From Candidatus Contubernalis alkalaceticus (GTDB lineage: Bacteria; Bacillota; Dethiobacteria; SKNC01): a stretch of 64,000 bases of DNA. The stretch spans positions 3,426,001 through 3,490,000 of the forward strand of contig NZ_CP054699.1 in the NCBI RefSeq assembly GCF_022558445.1, given 5' to 3'. A program made the position numbers and the translations under genes. Under the pieces are notes generated by a model, which searched no databases, had not been told where the DNA came from, and saw nothing but the letters and a program-made list of their open reading frames with translations. This document shows positions 44,136 through 52,082 of the stretch, piece after piece. Every line of letters begins with the position of its first letter. The first letter of the stretch is position 1.

Positions 44136-45050
44136 TCAATCCCTGACTCCTAAATCCTCAAAGACCTCTTCCATTTTGTCCAGGTCTGGAATCCAGTAAC
44201 TAATATGATTTATATATTGACCTTTCCCTGGAATCATGGCCATAGGAAGTTCATCCAGGCTTAAGCTTAAAAACATTGTTCCCAGGCTGATAGATTCCCA
44301 GGCGGGTATATTGGTTCTGAGATTCTCTCCCAGGCTGTCCAATAAAGATGGAGCTTTTACTATTATTGACGGCTGCACGGAATCTCGAAATACCGCCTGT
44401 AAAAATTTCTGCTGTCTTTTTACACGGCCTATATCTCCCTGGCTGTCCATCCGAAACCTTACATAAGCCAGGGCTTCTTCACCATTTAGCTTATTAACTC
44501 CCGCTTTTCCACGTAATTCGGGAGTTAAGTCGGCGACATTGGATTCAACATCTATGGTAACGCCCCCCAGGACATCAATAATATCTTTAAAGCCCGGAAA
44601 ATTTATTCTTGCATAATGATGAATGGGAATTTCTAAAAATTCTTCCAGTGCCGCTATGGTTAGATTAACCCCTCCAAAGGCATGGGCATGATTAATCTTG
44701 TCCAACCCTCTCCCGGGAATATTAACCCGGGTATCTCGAGGAATAGAGATCATCACAGCATCCTTTGTTTTTTTATCAATGGACAAAACGATAATTGTAT
44801 CAGTACGGCTGGGCTCATTAGCCCGTGCATCTATTCCCAAAAGAAGAACATTCAACTTATTTGGCGATTGTTTCATCTCCACCGGAGGGTATGATTCTGT
44901 TGAATTGTAATTACTGTCAACATATGAATTAGGTTCTTCCCGAATACTAAATAGAAAATGTCCAAACTTAAATCCTATATAACCAATGCAAATCAGAATA
45001 ATTAAAAATAATAACCCCAAAACCTTTTTCCACTTTCTTTTTTTCTTCAT
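44136..45050 (-). CDS. LytR-CpsA-Psr (LCP) family protein, 304 aa
   Basis: The compact LCP protein has a charged N-terminus, one membrane span (VLGLLFLIILICIGYIGF) and the LCP domain with LLLGIDARANEPSRTDTIIV, SIPRDTRVNIPGRGLDKINHAH and VRFRMDSQGDIGRVKRQQKF. All polyprenyl-phosphate-binding Arg/Asp residues are present. AAAGGAG precedes the ATG at 45048-45050; an upstream in-frame TTG overlaps that site and is rejected. It probably attaches wall glycopolymer to peptidoglycan. It follows the PHP gene. Confidence 0.93.
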   Translation of the reverse strand: MKKKRKWKKVLGLLFLIILICIGYIGFKFGHFLFSIREEPNSYVDSNYNSTESYPPVEMKQSPNKLNVLLLGIDARANEPSRTDTIIVLSIDKKTKDAVMISIPRDTRVNIPGRGLDKINHAHAFGGVNLTIAALEEFLEIPIHHYARINFPGFKDIIDVLGGVTIDVESNVADLTPELRGKAGVNKLNGEEALAYVRFRMDSQGDIGRVKRQQKFLQAVFRDSVQPSIIVKAPSLLDSLGENLRTNIPAWESISLGTMFLSLSLDELPMAMIPGKGQYINHISYWIPDLDKMEEVFEDLGVRD

Positions 45051-45167
45051 TACTCCGTACTCCTTTAACAATATTATTATGAAAAAGAATCGTGACAGGG
45101 TTTATCAAATTAATAATTACACTAAAACTTGTACTGCATGGTAAAACCAAAACTTTAGGGAACCTGC

Positions 45168-46220
45168 TTACTCAACAAAAATGGGATTAGAGTATATCCA
45201 GGGCCTCATACGCCTGAGGTGCGGCCTGTAATAAACCTCAACTCGAAAAGAGCCCTTTCCCAGGACTTTAAAACACAAACGATTGGAAGAAGATTCGCTC
45301 ACCACTTTACCATCTTTTATAATCCGAATCAGGCTTCGGGCAGTAGGGCTTTTAACGGCCAACACTGTATTTTTGTTGTTTTTTATACTATCCCCTTGTA
45401 TCACTTGTTCATTTTGATTCTCAGCAGTAAAGCTAAAACCCCGGGGGGGATATACTTTGTTATTGGCTGTAAAAAAATGCCCCGCCTGCAGCGCAGAATA
45501 TACAATATTTTGATCTACCTCCTTTTTGCCGGTGAATTCCAGGGGAGAGAGCAGGTGAGTGTTTATAGTGTTAAACAAAAACTGATAAGGAAACAAAACA
45601 AACCTGAAAGGGCCTCTTTTAACCTTTATAGCATGGGCATCCGTTCCTCCTATAGCCAGTACTCTCTGGGAGTCAGAAAGCAGTTGGTCCCATTTCTTTA
45701 ATGCCTTTGGGTCAGGGCGGTTAACGTTAGCATTTCCTTTAAAAAAAGCCGACCAGTAGAGTTTAAATAAATTGGCAGCGCCATCTCTGCATTGGGAGGT
45801 ATAATTCCAGATTTCTATTCCGTTAAAACCCCTAACATGCCAGCTTGTCCATGGATAATTTTTCCCGTTTAAAATCATGGCAGCCCCTTTTTCAAAAGGG
45901 TGTGCAATAAAACCAATGCCCCCTAGCTGGTTAACCCGGTCGATTAGTTCCTGAGGGGTGAGCCCCCTGGCAGAAATCTCCTCCTTCAAATTAAAGGCCA
46001 GGTAGTGATGGTCCTCCCGGTTCAGCTCTGTATCTATCAATACCAAAGTGTTTTTATACCAACCGTCTTTCTCTTCAAAAAGTCCGTGCAAGGTTTCATG
46101 GTCTGTTATCATCACAAAATCTAGACAGGCTTTTTGAGCAGCTGAAGCTATTTCTTCCACGGTCCCACTTCCATCGGAATACGTAGAATGAACATGTATG
46201 CTGCCGGCATACTCATGCAT
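45168..46220 (-). CDS. PHP-domain metal-dependent phosphoesterase (CehA-like), 350 aa
   Basis: The PHP motifs are SIHVHSTYSDGSG (motif 1), MITDHETLHG (motif 2), FIAHPFEKG (motif 3) and GGTDAHAIKVKRGP (motif 4), so the trinuclear metal site looks complete. The C-terminal beta-rich part (IRIIKDGKVV, FRVEVYYRPHL) is typical of CehA-type proteins. The substrate is unknown; CpsB-type tyrosine phosphatases are a different PHP branch. The ATG at 46218-46220 is preferred since GGAGG lies eight bases before it; another ATG six bases upstream is too close. Confidence 0.88.
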   Translation of the reverse strand: MHEYAGSIHVHSTYSDGSGTVEEIASAAQKACLDFVMITDHETLHGLFEEKDGWYKNTLVLIDTELNREDHHYLAFNLKEEISARGLTPQELIDRVNQLGGIGFIAHPFEKGAAMILNGKNYPWTSWHVRGFNGIEIWNYTSQCRDGAANLFKLYWSAFFKGNANVNRPDPKALKKWDQLLSDSQRVLAIGGTDAHAIKVKRGPFRFVLFPYQFLFNTINTHLLSPLEFTGKKEVDQNIVYSALQAGHFFTANNKVYPPRGFSFTAENQNEQVIQGDSIKNNKNTVLAVKSPTARSLIRIIKDGKVVSESSSNRLCFKVLGKGSFRVEVYYRPHLRRMRPWIYSNPIFVE

Positions 46221-46410
46221 TACCATAACCTCCGGATCCTTTTTCCCTATTATTTCTCTTAATGAAGATAAAAATCCTTCCCTTTCTGGAGCTAACTAAA
46301 GGCTTTCTGCTTATCAGCCACCTTATATAAATATAGCATAACAGGTGAACGTATTGGAAATTTATTTATAAATTTTAATTATTTTGTGAATCATTTCTTT
46401 TTAACTCTTT
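46221..46410. promoter_or_regulatory. Leader of the PHP gene with candidate extended -10
   Basis: The minus strand has TGCTATATT (extended -10; TATATT at 46330-46335) with TTCCAA 18 bases upstream. This is a modest sigma-A-type match that would start a transcript about 100 bases before the PHP gene. Nothing else was seen here. Confidence 0.3.
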
Positions 46411-46585
46411 TTTTAAGGGTATAAGACCCCCACCTCTAAGCGTTAGCGTAGGTGGGGGTCTTAAATCAGGTGGAGTAGAGTCTCCACCTGATTCCCCGAT
46501 TTTAAAGCTTGCTGAAACGAGTTAACTTTTAAATTATGGTTGACCCTTCTTTAATAGAGACGTTGGGAAAGAGGTAAAAGTTTTT
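46411..46585 (+). repeat. Double-hairpin element, copy B
   Basis: Hairpin 1 has a perfect 13-base-pair stem (AAGACCCCCACCT and AGGTGGGGGTCTT, loop centred on AAGCGTTAGCG). Hairpin 2 has a perfect 12-base-pair stem (AATCAGGTGGAG and CTCCACCTGATT). AGCTTGCTGAAACGAGTT follows. It matches copy C closely (inverted) and copy A loosely. It lies between the mbl terminator and the PHP gene. Confidence 0.9.
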
Positions 46586-46609
46586 GAAAAAAATGAAAAC
46601 TTTATAAAT

Positions 46610-46638
46610 AAAAAGACGCTTAAGAAAAAAGCGTCTTA
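46610..46638 (-). terminator. Rho-independent terminator after mbl
   Basis: On the minus strand AAGACGCTT and AAGCGTCTT form the stem, followed by TTTATTT, about 60 bases past the mbl stop codon. Confidence 0.85.
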
Positions 46639-46695
46639 CTTATTTCAAAAAAAAATTGGGGAATTCCTGCCAAACAGCCCTGTATTAAAAACCTG

Positions 46696-47733
46696 TTAAA
46701 ACATGGCTGCCATGCGACGCCGGGATATCAGGGATGGAATCAATAAATCCAGATGTTCCAACACTTTTCCAGCACCCTTGGCCACACAGGAAACCGGTTC
46801 TTCAGCAATGAAAGCGGGAACGCCTGTATACTGAGACACCAGCTTGTCCAATCCTTCTAACATGGCACCGCCGCCTGTAAGCACAATACCCTTTTCAATA
46901 ATATCCCCGGATAGTTCCGGAGGGGTTTTCTCCAGCACCAGTTTGATACATGAAATTATTTCGAACAGGGATTCCTGAATGGCTTGATACACATGTTCTG
47001 TTGTTACCTCTAGAGATTGGGGAAGGCCGGTCATTAAGTCTCGCCCTCTCACAGATAGGGAGGTTACTTCCTTTTCCGTACCCGAAGGGAAAGCTGAACC
47101 CACCATAACTTTTAAGTTCTCAGCAGTACGCTCTCCAATCAGAAGGTTATACTGTTTTTTAATATACCGGACAATGGCTTCGTCCAACTTATCTCCACCC
47201 ACGCGAATACTTTCGCTGACCACAATTTCTCCCAGAGAAAGGACAGCCACATCGGTAGTTCCACCGCCAATATCCACCACCATACTTCCACTGGGTTTGA
47301 AAATTTCCAGTCCGGCCCCCAGGGCTGCTGCCCTTGGTTCCTCAATCAAAAAAGTCTGACGGGCGCCGGTACGGGCTACAGCCTCCAGCACCGCCTTTTG
47401 TTCAACAGCGGTAGTCCCGGTAGGGACACATACCACTACCCGGGGACGAAGCAGCATCTTACGATTAAAAACCTTATAAATAAAATGCTTCAGCATAATC
47501 TCCGTCACATCAAAATCCGCTATAACGCCTTCTCTCAAAGGCCGAGTTGCAACTATATTCCCCGGAGTCCTTCCCAGCATCCGCTGTGCTGACTCTCCTA
47601 CCGCCAGCACCTTCTTAGTATTCTGATCTATAGCTACTACAGAGGGTTCGTTGAGTACAACTCCCTTTCCACGCAAAAATACTAAAACTGTTGCAGTTCC
47701 TAAGTCTATCCCCACATCTGCCATCATGCTCAT
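46696..47733 (-). CDS. mbl: MreB/Mbl cell-shape actin homologue, 345 aa
   Basis: This actin-fold ATPase has the phosphate 1 loop DVGIDLGTATVLVFLRGKG, phosphate 2 VVDIGGGTTDVAVLSLG and the adenosine loop GIVLTGGGAMLEGL, with IEEPRAAALGAGL between. It directs lateral wall synthesis from the inner membrane face. Position just after spoIIID matches the spoIIID-mbl order of Bacillus and Clostridia. The ATG at 47731-47733 is used; AAAGGAG lies 13 bases upstream, a long spacer, so ATG/CTG alternatives nearby are possible. A TATAAT at 47817-47822 may give it its own promoter. Confidence 0.93.
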   Translation of the reverse strand: MSMMADVGIDLGTATVLVFLRGKGVVLNEPSVVAIDQNTKKVLAVGESAQRMLGRTPGNIVATRPLREGVIADFDVTEIMLKHFIYKVFNRKMLLRPRVVVCVPTGTTAVEQKAVLEAVARTGARQTFLIEEPRAAALGAGLEIFKPSGSMVVDIGGGTTDVAVLSLGEIVVSESIRVGGDKLDEAIVRYIKKQYNLLIGERTAENLKVMVGSAFPSGTEKEVTSLSVRGRDLMTGLPQSLEVTTEHVYQAIQESLFEIISCIKLVLEKTPPELSGDIIEKGIVLTGGGAMLEGLDKLVSQYTGVPAFIAEEPVSCVAKGAGKVLEHLDLLIPSLISRRRMAAMF

Positions 47734-47848
47734 CAGTCTATGTACGCTCCTTTCACCTGACAATCTCCACGTTTTCTGACGCAAAAAAAGGTAGTGTACA
47801 TATTCGATATTTTTCTATTATATCCTCTTTTTTCCGACTGAAAAGAAG

Positions 47849-48103
47849 TTAAACTTTGAGAGAAAGATACTTTTTACGGGTAGCCTCTCCCCCCCGGATA
47901 TGCCTTTCTGCCTTGTTCCTATCTAATACCTTTTTTACCTCCCTGGCATAGGTGGGATGAATGTCCGGTAGTCGATCGGTGATGTCTTTATGTACGGTAC
48001 TTTTGCTTACCCCGAACATGCTGGCCACCTGTCTCACTGTGGCACCGGTTTCTAGAATATAATTACTTATTTCCATAACTCTTTGTTCTATATAATCCTG
48101 CAC
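47849..48103 (-). CDS. spoIIID: Sporulation transcription factor SpoIIID, 84 aa
   Basis: This small DNA-binding protein has the helix-turn-helix TVRQVASMFGVSKSTVHKDI and the basic C-terminal helix KKVLDRNKAERHIRGGEATRKKY, both hallmark regions of SpoIIID, which adjusts mother-cell sigma-E genes. Start codon GTG, preceded by AAGGGGG. The length is family-typical. mbl follows. Confidence 0.97.
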   Translation of the reverse strand: MQDYIEQRVMEISNYILETGATVRQVASMFGVSKSTVHKDITDRLPDIHPTYAREVKKVLDRNKAERHIRGGEATRKKYLSLKV

Positions 48104-48135
48104 TTGGCTGCCCCCTTGCTTTCCTTCCTATCTTA

Positions 48136-48164
48136 TTTTTATGAAGGTTTTCTTCTAAAGATGC
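48136..48164 (-). promoter_or_regulatory. Candidate sigma-E promoter of spoIIID
   Basis: On the minus strand GCATCTT (48158-48164) and CATAAAAA (48136-48143) are 14 bases apart, near the sigma-E consensus (kMATATT, 14-15 bases, CATACA-T). spoIIID is sigma-E dependent in Bacillus. Confidence 0.45.
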
Positions 48165-48178
48165 CTACCTATAGAAGT

Positions 48179-48208
48179 AAAAAAGAAGTCAGATTTTACG
48201 CCGACTTC
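48179..48208 (-). terminator. Terminator after the spoIIQ-like gene
   Basis: GAAGTC (48203-48208, read on the minus strand) pairs with GACTTC (48185-48190), followed by a TTTTTT run. It is a short six-pair stem, 20 bases after the stop codon. Confidence 0.55.
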
Positions 48209-48227
48209 CTAAATTTTCTTATTTCTT

Positions 48228-49046
48228 CTAGGGAAGGTATTCCTGTGGATCCTGGTACTGACCTTCCACTCTTAAGCCGAAGTGAAGTAAATATCCTTGA
48301 GATGCATCTAAAAGAGCCGTATTTCCAACAACGGCAATAGTCTGCCCCTTCTCTATACTGTCTCCTGGCACTACCTTTACTTCTGAAAGGTTGCCGTAAA
48401 TAGTCTCAATATCTCCAGCATGACTTAAAATTACTGTTTCCCCCAGAATTGGGTTTATATCCACTTTTTCCACTGTTCCCGCCAGAGCAGCTTTTACTTC
48501 TTGTCCTTCAGAGGCTTGTATATCCACTCCGTCATGAAGCCGATACTGGTTCTGATATTTGTAAACTTCATGAAACCGCACAGTTATTTTACCTGCTGCG
48601 GGCCAAACAAGAGAATCCAATATTTCTGCTTGTCCTGCAGGGGCAATGTTTCCCTTTTCATAATCCAGATCAACTGCGCCCTGGGCCAATGAGCTCTGGG
48701 CTAAATCCTTATACTCTTCAATGTCTTTACCGGTTTCAACCTGATTAATTTTTGTCTCTTGGCGTTCCATGGGTTCGAATATTATTCTTTCCGTTCTTTG
48801 GCCTTGTCCCACAACAACTGCAGCTATCATAATAATAACTAACATAAAATATGCAGCAAAAATGTTTCTTTGGCGCCTTACATGTTTTGATGTTTTATCT
48901 GCCAATTTATTATCTGATAACTTGTACCAACCCTTGCCACCAATACCCTTGAGGGACATTTTTCCCCTTAATTTTTCCCTTAATTCTTTACCCTTAGTCT
49001 TCGTTCTCTCCATGATTTTCCTTAAGGCTTTAATCCTATCCTTCAT
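48228..49046 (-). CDS. spoIIQ: SpoIIQ-like M23 (LytM-fold) membrane protein, degenerate active site, 272 aa
   Basis: A basic cytoplasmic N-terminus (about 1-60) and one span (IFAAYFMLVIIMIAAVVVG) precede an extracytoplasmic M23 domain in the last about 100 residues. The zinc ligands H-x3-D (RLHDGVDIQ) and the second His of H-x-H (LLHFGL) remain, but the first His of H-x-H is Leu and the usual Y-x-H-L is YGNL, so catalysis is doubtful. SpoIIQ works with SpoIIIAH across the intermembrane space during engulfment; position between spoIID and spoIIID fits that role. ATG at 49044-49046 follows GAGGTGAGG; the longer upstream frame has no ribosome site. Confidence 0.87.
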   Translation of the reverse strand: MKDRIKALRKIMERTKTKGKELREKLRGKMSLKGIGGKGWYKLSDNKLADKTSKHVRRQRNIFAAYFMLVIIMIAAVVVGQGQRTERIIFEPMERQETKINQVETGKDIEEYKDLAQSSLAQGAVDLDYEKGNIAPAGQAEILDSLVWPAAGKITVRFHEVYKYQNQYRLHDGVDIQASEGQEVKAALAGTVEKVDINPILGETVILSHAGDIETIYGNLSEVKVVPGDSIEKGQTIAVVGNTALLDASQGYLLHFGLRVEGQYQDPQEYLP

Positions 49047-49066
49047 ATATTCCTCACCTCGAGGAA

Positions 49067-49095
49067 TAGTATGTCCGCATATTTCTAAAATATAC
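49067..49095 (-). promoter_or_regulatory. Candidate sigma-F/G promoter of the spoIIQ-like gene
   Basis: On the minus strand GTATA (49091-49095) and GGACATACTA (49067-49076; fits GGnnAnAnT) are 14 bases apart, close to the forespore consensus. The implied leader is only about 14 bases, which tempers confidence. Confidence 0.35.
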
Positions 49096-49170
49096 ATATT
49101 TATCCCTACAGCGCAGTGAGCAATAATTTTTTTATGGAAAGAGTTAGGGGTGAAATAAGCATATATCATC

Positions 49171-50196
49171 CTACCCGGCAGGACTTTTTATGGGGATCAC
49201 ATCCACTCCCTGATAGTAATGCTTCAAAATTTCCCGGTAGTCATAGCCTTCTTTGGCCATCCCATCAGCCCCATACTGACATAGGCCTACTCCGTGGCCA
49301 AACCCCTTGGTAGTAAAAACAATTTTATTTTGTTCAACCTTCCAACTGACACGGGTAGAAGGTAGGCTTAAAAGGTTCCTCAATTCATGACCGGTCAAAG
49401 TCAGGTCATTTACTTGTAAAGTCATCAATCGTTCCGTAGAGCTGCGGTTTACAGAAAGAAAAGTTGGAGTGCTGTAAGCGGACACCGGACTGGCCTTTGG
49501 AAAATGACTCATAAGCTCAGAAAATTCATTTAGGCTGTAGATAGTTTCTTTTTGTGCCCAGGGAGAGTGTTGGCAATACGAGCATTCTACTCCTTTTAGG
49601 TATGGGGCAGAGGCACTCCACACCTCTTCGGAGTTATCGGTATGACCTCCACAGGTGGAATGAAATACTGCATCTACCGGTTCACCATGGTAGGTGACTA
49701 CCATTCCCTGGGTTCCCTGAACCGCAGATACGATTTTTCCCCAATATTCTTCCCTTTTTTGTTCAGACCACTTTTCCTCCACATCTTCCCGGCTGATCCA
49801 AGCCTGACAGTGTTGGTCAGAGGTACAAATATCCGCAGAAGGATGATTGTCACAGCCCCGACCGCCGCTGGTCAAGGTCTGTCCCAAAGCATACGTCCGA
49901 GCTATAACCGCTTGAGCCTTCAGGGCTTCCGGCTCAAAAGAAGCGGGCATTTCTGCCGCTACTACTCCTGCCACATATTCTTCCAGGGGCATCTCCCGTA
50001 TCTGTTTCTCCTGGTGATGCCACACCTGAATGGTCAGTTCTCCTGGTTGGGTTGGCTGTTCCTGAAATAATTTTTGGGGGGGGTCTTCTGCCTGGAACAA
50101 AGGCTCAAAGTTGCTGCCAACAATCACTATTAATGCCGGGAGACACACTACCCCAATAAAAAGAGTAATAATCAAATAGGCTGAAATTTTTCTCAT
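49171..50196 (-). CDS. spoIID: Stage II sporulation protein D (peptidoglycan lytic enzyme), 341 aa
   Basis: An N-terminal membrane anchor (LIITLFIGVVCLPALIVIV) is followed by the SpoIID domain. LEEYVAGVVAAEMPASFEPEALKAQAVIARTYAL contains the catalytic Glu (AAEMP), then DAVFHSTCGGHTDNSEEVW, and GFGHGVGLCQYGADGMAKEGYDY near the end. SpoIID cleaves peptidoglycan during engulfment. Length matches the family. GGAGGG precedes the ATG. Confidence 0.97.
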   Translation of the reverse strand: MRKISAYLIITLFIGVVCLPALIVIVGSNFEPLFQAEDPPQKLFQEQPTQPGELTIQVWHHQEKQIREMPLEEYVAGVVAAEMPASFEPEALKAQAVIARTYALGQTLTSGGRGCDNHPSADICTSDQHCQAWISREDVEEKWSEQKREEYWGKIVSAVQGTQGMVVTYHGEPVDAVFHSTCGGHTDNSEEVWSASAPYLKGVECSYCQHSPWAQKETIYSLNEFSELMSHFPKASPVSAYSTPTFLSVNRSSTERLMTLQVNDLTLTGHELRNLLSLPSTRVSWKVEQNKIVFTTKGFGHGVGLCQYGADGMAKEGYDYREILKHYYQGVDVIPIKSPAG

Positions 50197-50233
50197 AATT
50201 TGTAAGTTTCCCTCCGCTTTGTTCTTCTTACCT

Positions 50234-50261
50234 AATATATGCCCTTTTAAAAATATTATGA
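50234..50261 (-). promoter_or_regulatory. Candidate sigma-E promoter of spoIID
   Basis: On the minus strand TCATAAT (50255-50261) and CATATATT (50234-50241) are 13 bases apart, each one or two changes from the sigma-E consensus. spoIID is sigma-E dependent in Bacillus. It lies right after the murA terminator. Confidence 0.5.
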
Positions 50262-50262
50262 T

Positions 50263-50299
50263 AAAAAAACGGCCTTCCCCTCTACCTGGGAACGGCCGT
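50263..50299 (-). terminator. Terminator overlapping the murA stop codon
   Basis: On the minus strand ACGGCC-TTCCC pairs with GGGAA-GGCCGT (one bulged base), followed by TTTTTTT. The TAG stop of murA lies in the loop, so translating ribosomes would reach into the hairpin. Confidence 0.88.
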
Positions 50300-51580
50300 C
50301 TCTGTTTCCGCTTCTATATCTTCTTCCATTTTAACTCTATGTATGTCTGCCCCTAATTTTCTAAGCTTTTCATCTATCCGGCAATATCCTCGATCAATGT
50401 GATTTACCTCCAAAACTTCAGTGCGGCCCCGGGCAACCAACCCCGCCAAAACCAGAGAGGCCCCCGCCCGCAGATCCGTAGAACGCACGGGAAAACCCTG
50501 AAGCCGCTGCACTCCCTGAATAAAAGCACTAGCCCCTTCTACCCTGATATTGGCGCCCATGCGATTCAATTCCGATACATGCATAAACCGGTTTTCAAAT
50601 ATGTTTTCAGTAATCACACTGTTTCCTTCAGCCAGGGTTAACATTACCATGAACTGAGCCTGCATATCCGTAGGAAAACCGGGATAGGGAAGAGTCTTTA
50701 TATCTATAGGGCGACTGCAGTTCTCTCCATTTACCAGAATTCCGCCATCAGAATGCTCCTTAATACAAGCGCCGGCCTCCTTTAGTTTGGCTGCAACGGC
50801 CTTAAGGTGGTCCAAAATCACGTTGTCCAGAATTATTCTGCTGCCGGTGACGGCCGCTGCCACCATAAAGGTTCCCGCTTCAACTCTATCTGGAATAATG
50901 GTGTGAACTGCCCCCCCCAAATGCTTAACTCCTTCAACTCGGATAATTTTGGTTCCGGCACCACTTACTTTTGCCCCTAATGCATTTAAAAAATTGGCTA
51001 AGTCAACAACTTCCGGCTCCTCTGCAGCGTTTTCAATCACCGTAATACCTTTAGCCCTGGAAGCAGCCATCATAAGGTTTTCCGTGGCACCTACACTGGG
51101 AAAATCCAAATAAATCCTTTCCCCTTTGAGTTCCTTTGATTGTATACATATATAACCACAGGTTTCCTCTATTTTTGCCCCCAGGGCCCTAAAACCCTTC
51201 AAATGAAGATCAATGGGCCTTCTCCCGATGGAACAACCCCCGGGAAGAGAAATTCTTACCCGACCTCTGCGGGCTAAGAGAGCTCCAGCAGTGAGGAAAG
51301 AAGCCCTCATACGAGAAACCAAATCAAAAGGAGGCCCCTCTCCATGAATAACCTCCGCCTTAATTTTTAAGCCGTCATCTGATGAGTATACCTGAACCCC
51401 CAGTCTTTCCAGGGTCTTTTTCATAAAATGTACATCAGAAAGAAGAGGCACATCCTTAAGACATACTTCCCCCTTAGTCAAAAGACAGGCTGCCAGAATG
51501 GGAAGACAGGCGTTTTTAGCCCCGCTGATCTTTACCCGGCCGCTAAGTTTCTTTCCACCATTAATTAATAATTTATCCAT
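50282..51580 (-). CDS. murA: UDP-N-acetylglucosamine 1-carboxyvinyltransferase, 432 aa
   Basis: This is the first committed enzyme of peptidoglycan synthesis. ISGAKNACLP carries Lys22/Asn23, MRASFLTAGALLAR carries Arg91-equivalent, and LPGGCSIGRRPIDLH carries the fosfomycin-target Cys116. The remaining fold motifs (SVGATENLMMAA, FPTDMQAQFM) are intact. In Clostridia and Bacillus this copy lies upstream of spoIID and downstream of the atp operon, as here. The ribosome site AAAGG lies next to the end of repeat copy C. Confidence 0.97.
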   Translation of the reverse strand: MDKLLINGGKKLSGRVKISGAKNACLPILAACLLTKGEVCLKDVPLLSDVHFMKKTLERLGVQVYSSDDGLKIKAEVIHGEGPPFDLVSRMRASFLTAGALLARRGRVRISLPGGCSIGRRPIDLHLKGFRALGAKIEETCGYICIQSKELKGERIYLDFPSVGATENLMMAASRAKGITVIENAAEEPEVVDLANFLNALGAKVSGAGTKIIRVEGVKHLGGAVHTIIPDRVEAGTFMVAAAVTGSRIILDNVILDHLKAVAAKLKEAGACIKEHSDGGILVNGENCSRPIDIKTLPYPGFPTDMQAQFMVMLTLAEGNSVITENIFENRFMHVSELNRMGANIRVEGASAFIQGVQRLQGFPVRSTDLRAGASLVLAGLVARGRTEVLEVNHIDRGYCRIDEKLRKLGADIHRVKMEEDIEAETETAVPR

Positions 51581-51629
51581 TACCCAGTTTAACCTTTCTT
51601 TTCTATTCCTAAAATAACCTTAACATCTA

Positions 51630-51748
51630 GTGAACTCGTTTCAGCAAGCTTTAACATCGGGGAATCAGGTGGAGACTCTACTCCACCTGATTATAAGCCC
51701 CACCTACGCTAACGCTTAGAGGTGGGGGTCTTATACCCTAAAAAAAGA
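51630..51748 (-). repeat. Double-hairpin element, copy C (inverted)
   Basis: The reverse complement aligns with copy B over about 115 bases: GGGTATAAGACCCCCACCTC, then hairpin 2 with a perfect 12-base-pair stem (AATCAGGTGGAG/CTCCACCTGATT), then AGCTTGCTGAAACGAGTTCAC. Hairpin 1 has one missing and one extra base compared with copy B. It forms part of the murA leader. Confidence 0.9.
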
Positions 51749-51910
51749 GATAAATCTATTGTAAAATATCAACTAAAAAGAAATGTGAAATAAATGCAAA
51801 GTGTTTTTAAAGTAAGATAATTACTAAAAATACTATAAAACAAGATACTTGTTTTAACGGAATACATTATATGTCACACAGGTAGTTATGTGCTTGTTCT
51901 CCATGGAGAA
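51749..51910 (-). promoter_or_regulatory. murA upstream region: -10 box flanked by two palindromes
   Basis: Reading towards murA, TTCTCCATGGAGAA (51897-51910) is a perfect 14-base palindrome. TATAAT lies at 51866-51871 without a good -35. AAAACAAG-ATA-CTTGTTTT (51837-51855) is a perfect eight-base inverted repeat placed where transcription would begin. The arrangement suggests a controlled promoter with an operator at the start site. The gap between murA and atpC (502 bases) otherwise holds repeat copy C and the atp terminator. Confidence 0.45.
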
Positions 51911-52000
51911 ATATATCTATCTATAATTATTGCCTGATTTTGCCGGTTTATACCTGAAACAGGTTACCAGAGATTGGTGCTCTGCTCCCTTTCTGCTCAA

Positions 52001-52044
52001 CCAAAAAAGGCGGCTTTTCTTAAAGAAAAGCCGCCTTTTTTGGT
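52001..52044. terminator. Strong bidirectional terminator after atpC
   Basis: CCAAAAAAGGCGGCTTTTCTT is followed by its inverse AAGAAAAGCCGCCTTTTTTGG, giving a stem of about 20 base pairs with T runs on both strands. It lies about 40 bases past the atpC stop codon. Confidence 0.96.
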
Positions 52045-52082
52045 GTCTTCTTTGTTTTTTTTCTTTACTCTTATCTTTACCT

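Noticed and set aside
48083-48340. Plus-strand frame across the spoIIID/spoIIQ gap
   Set aside because: It overlaps two genes on the other strand and a terminator, and has no coding features.
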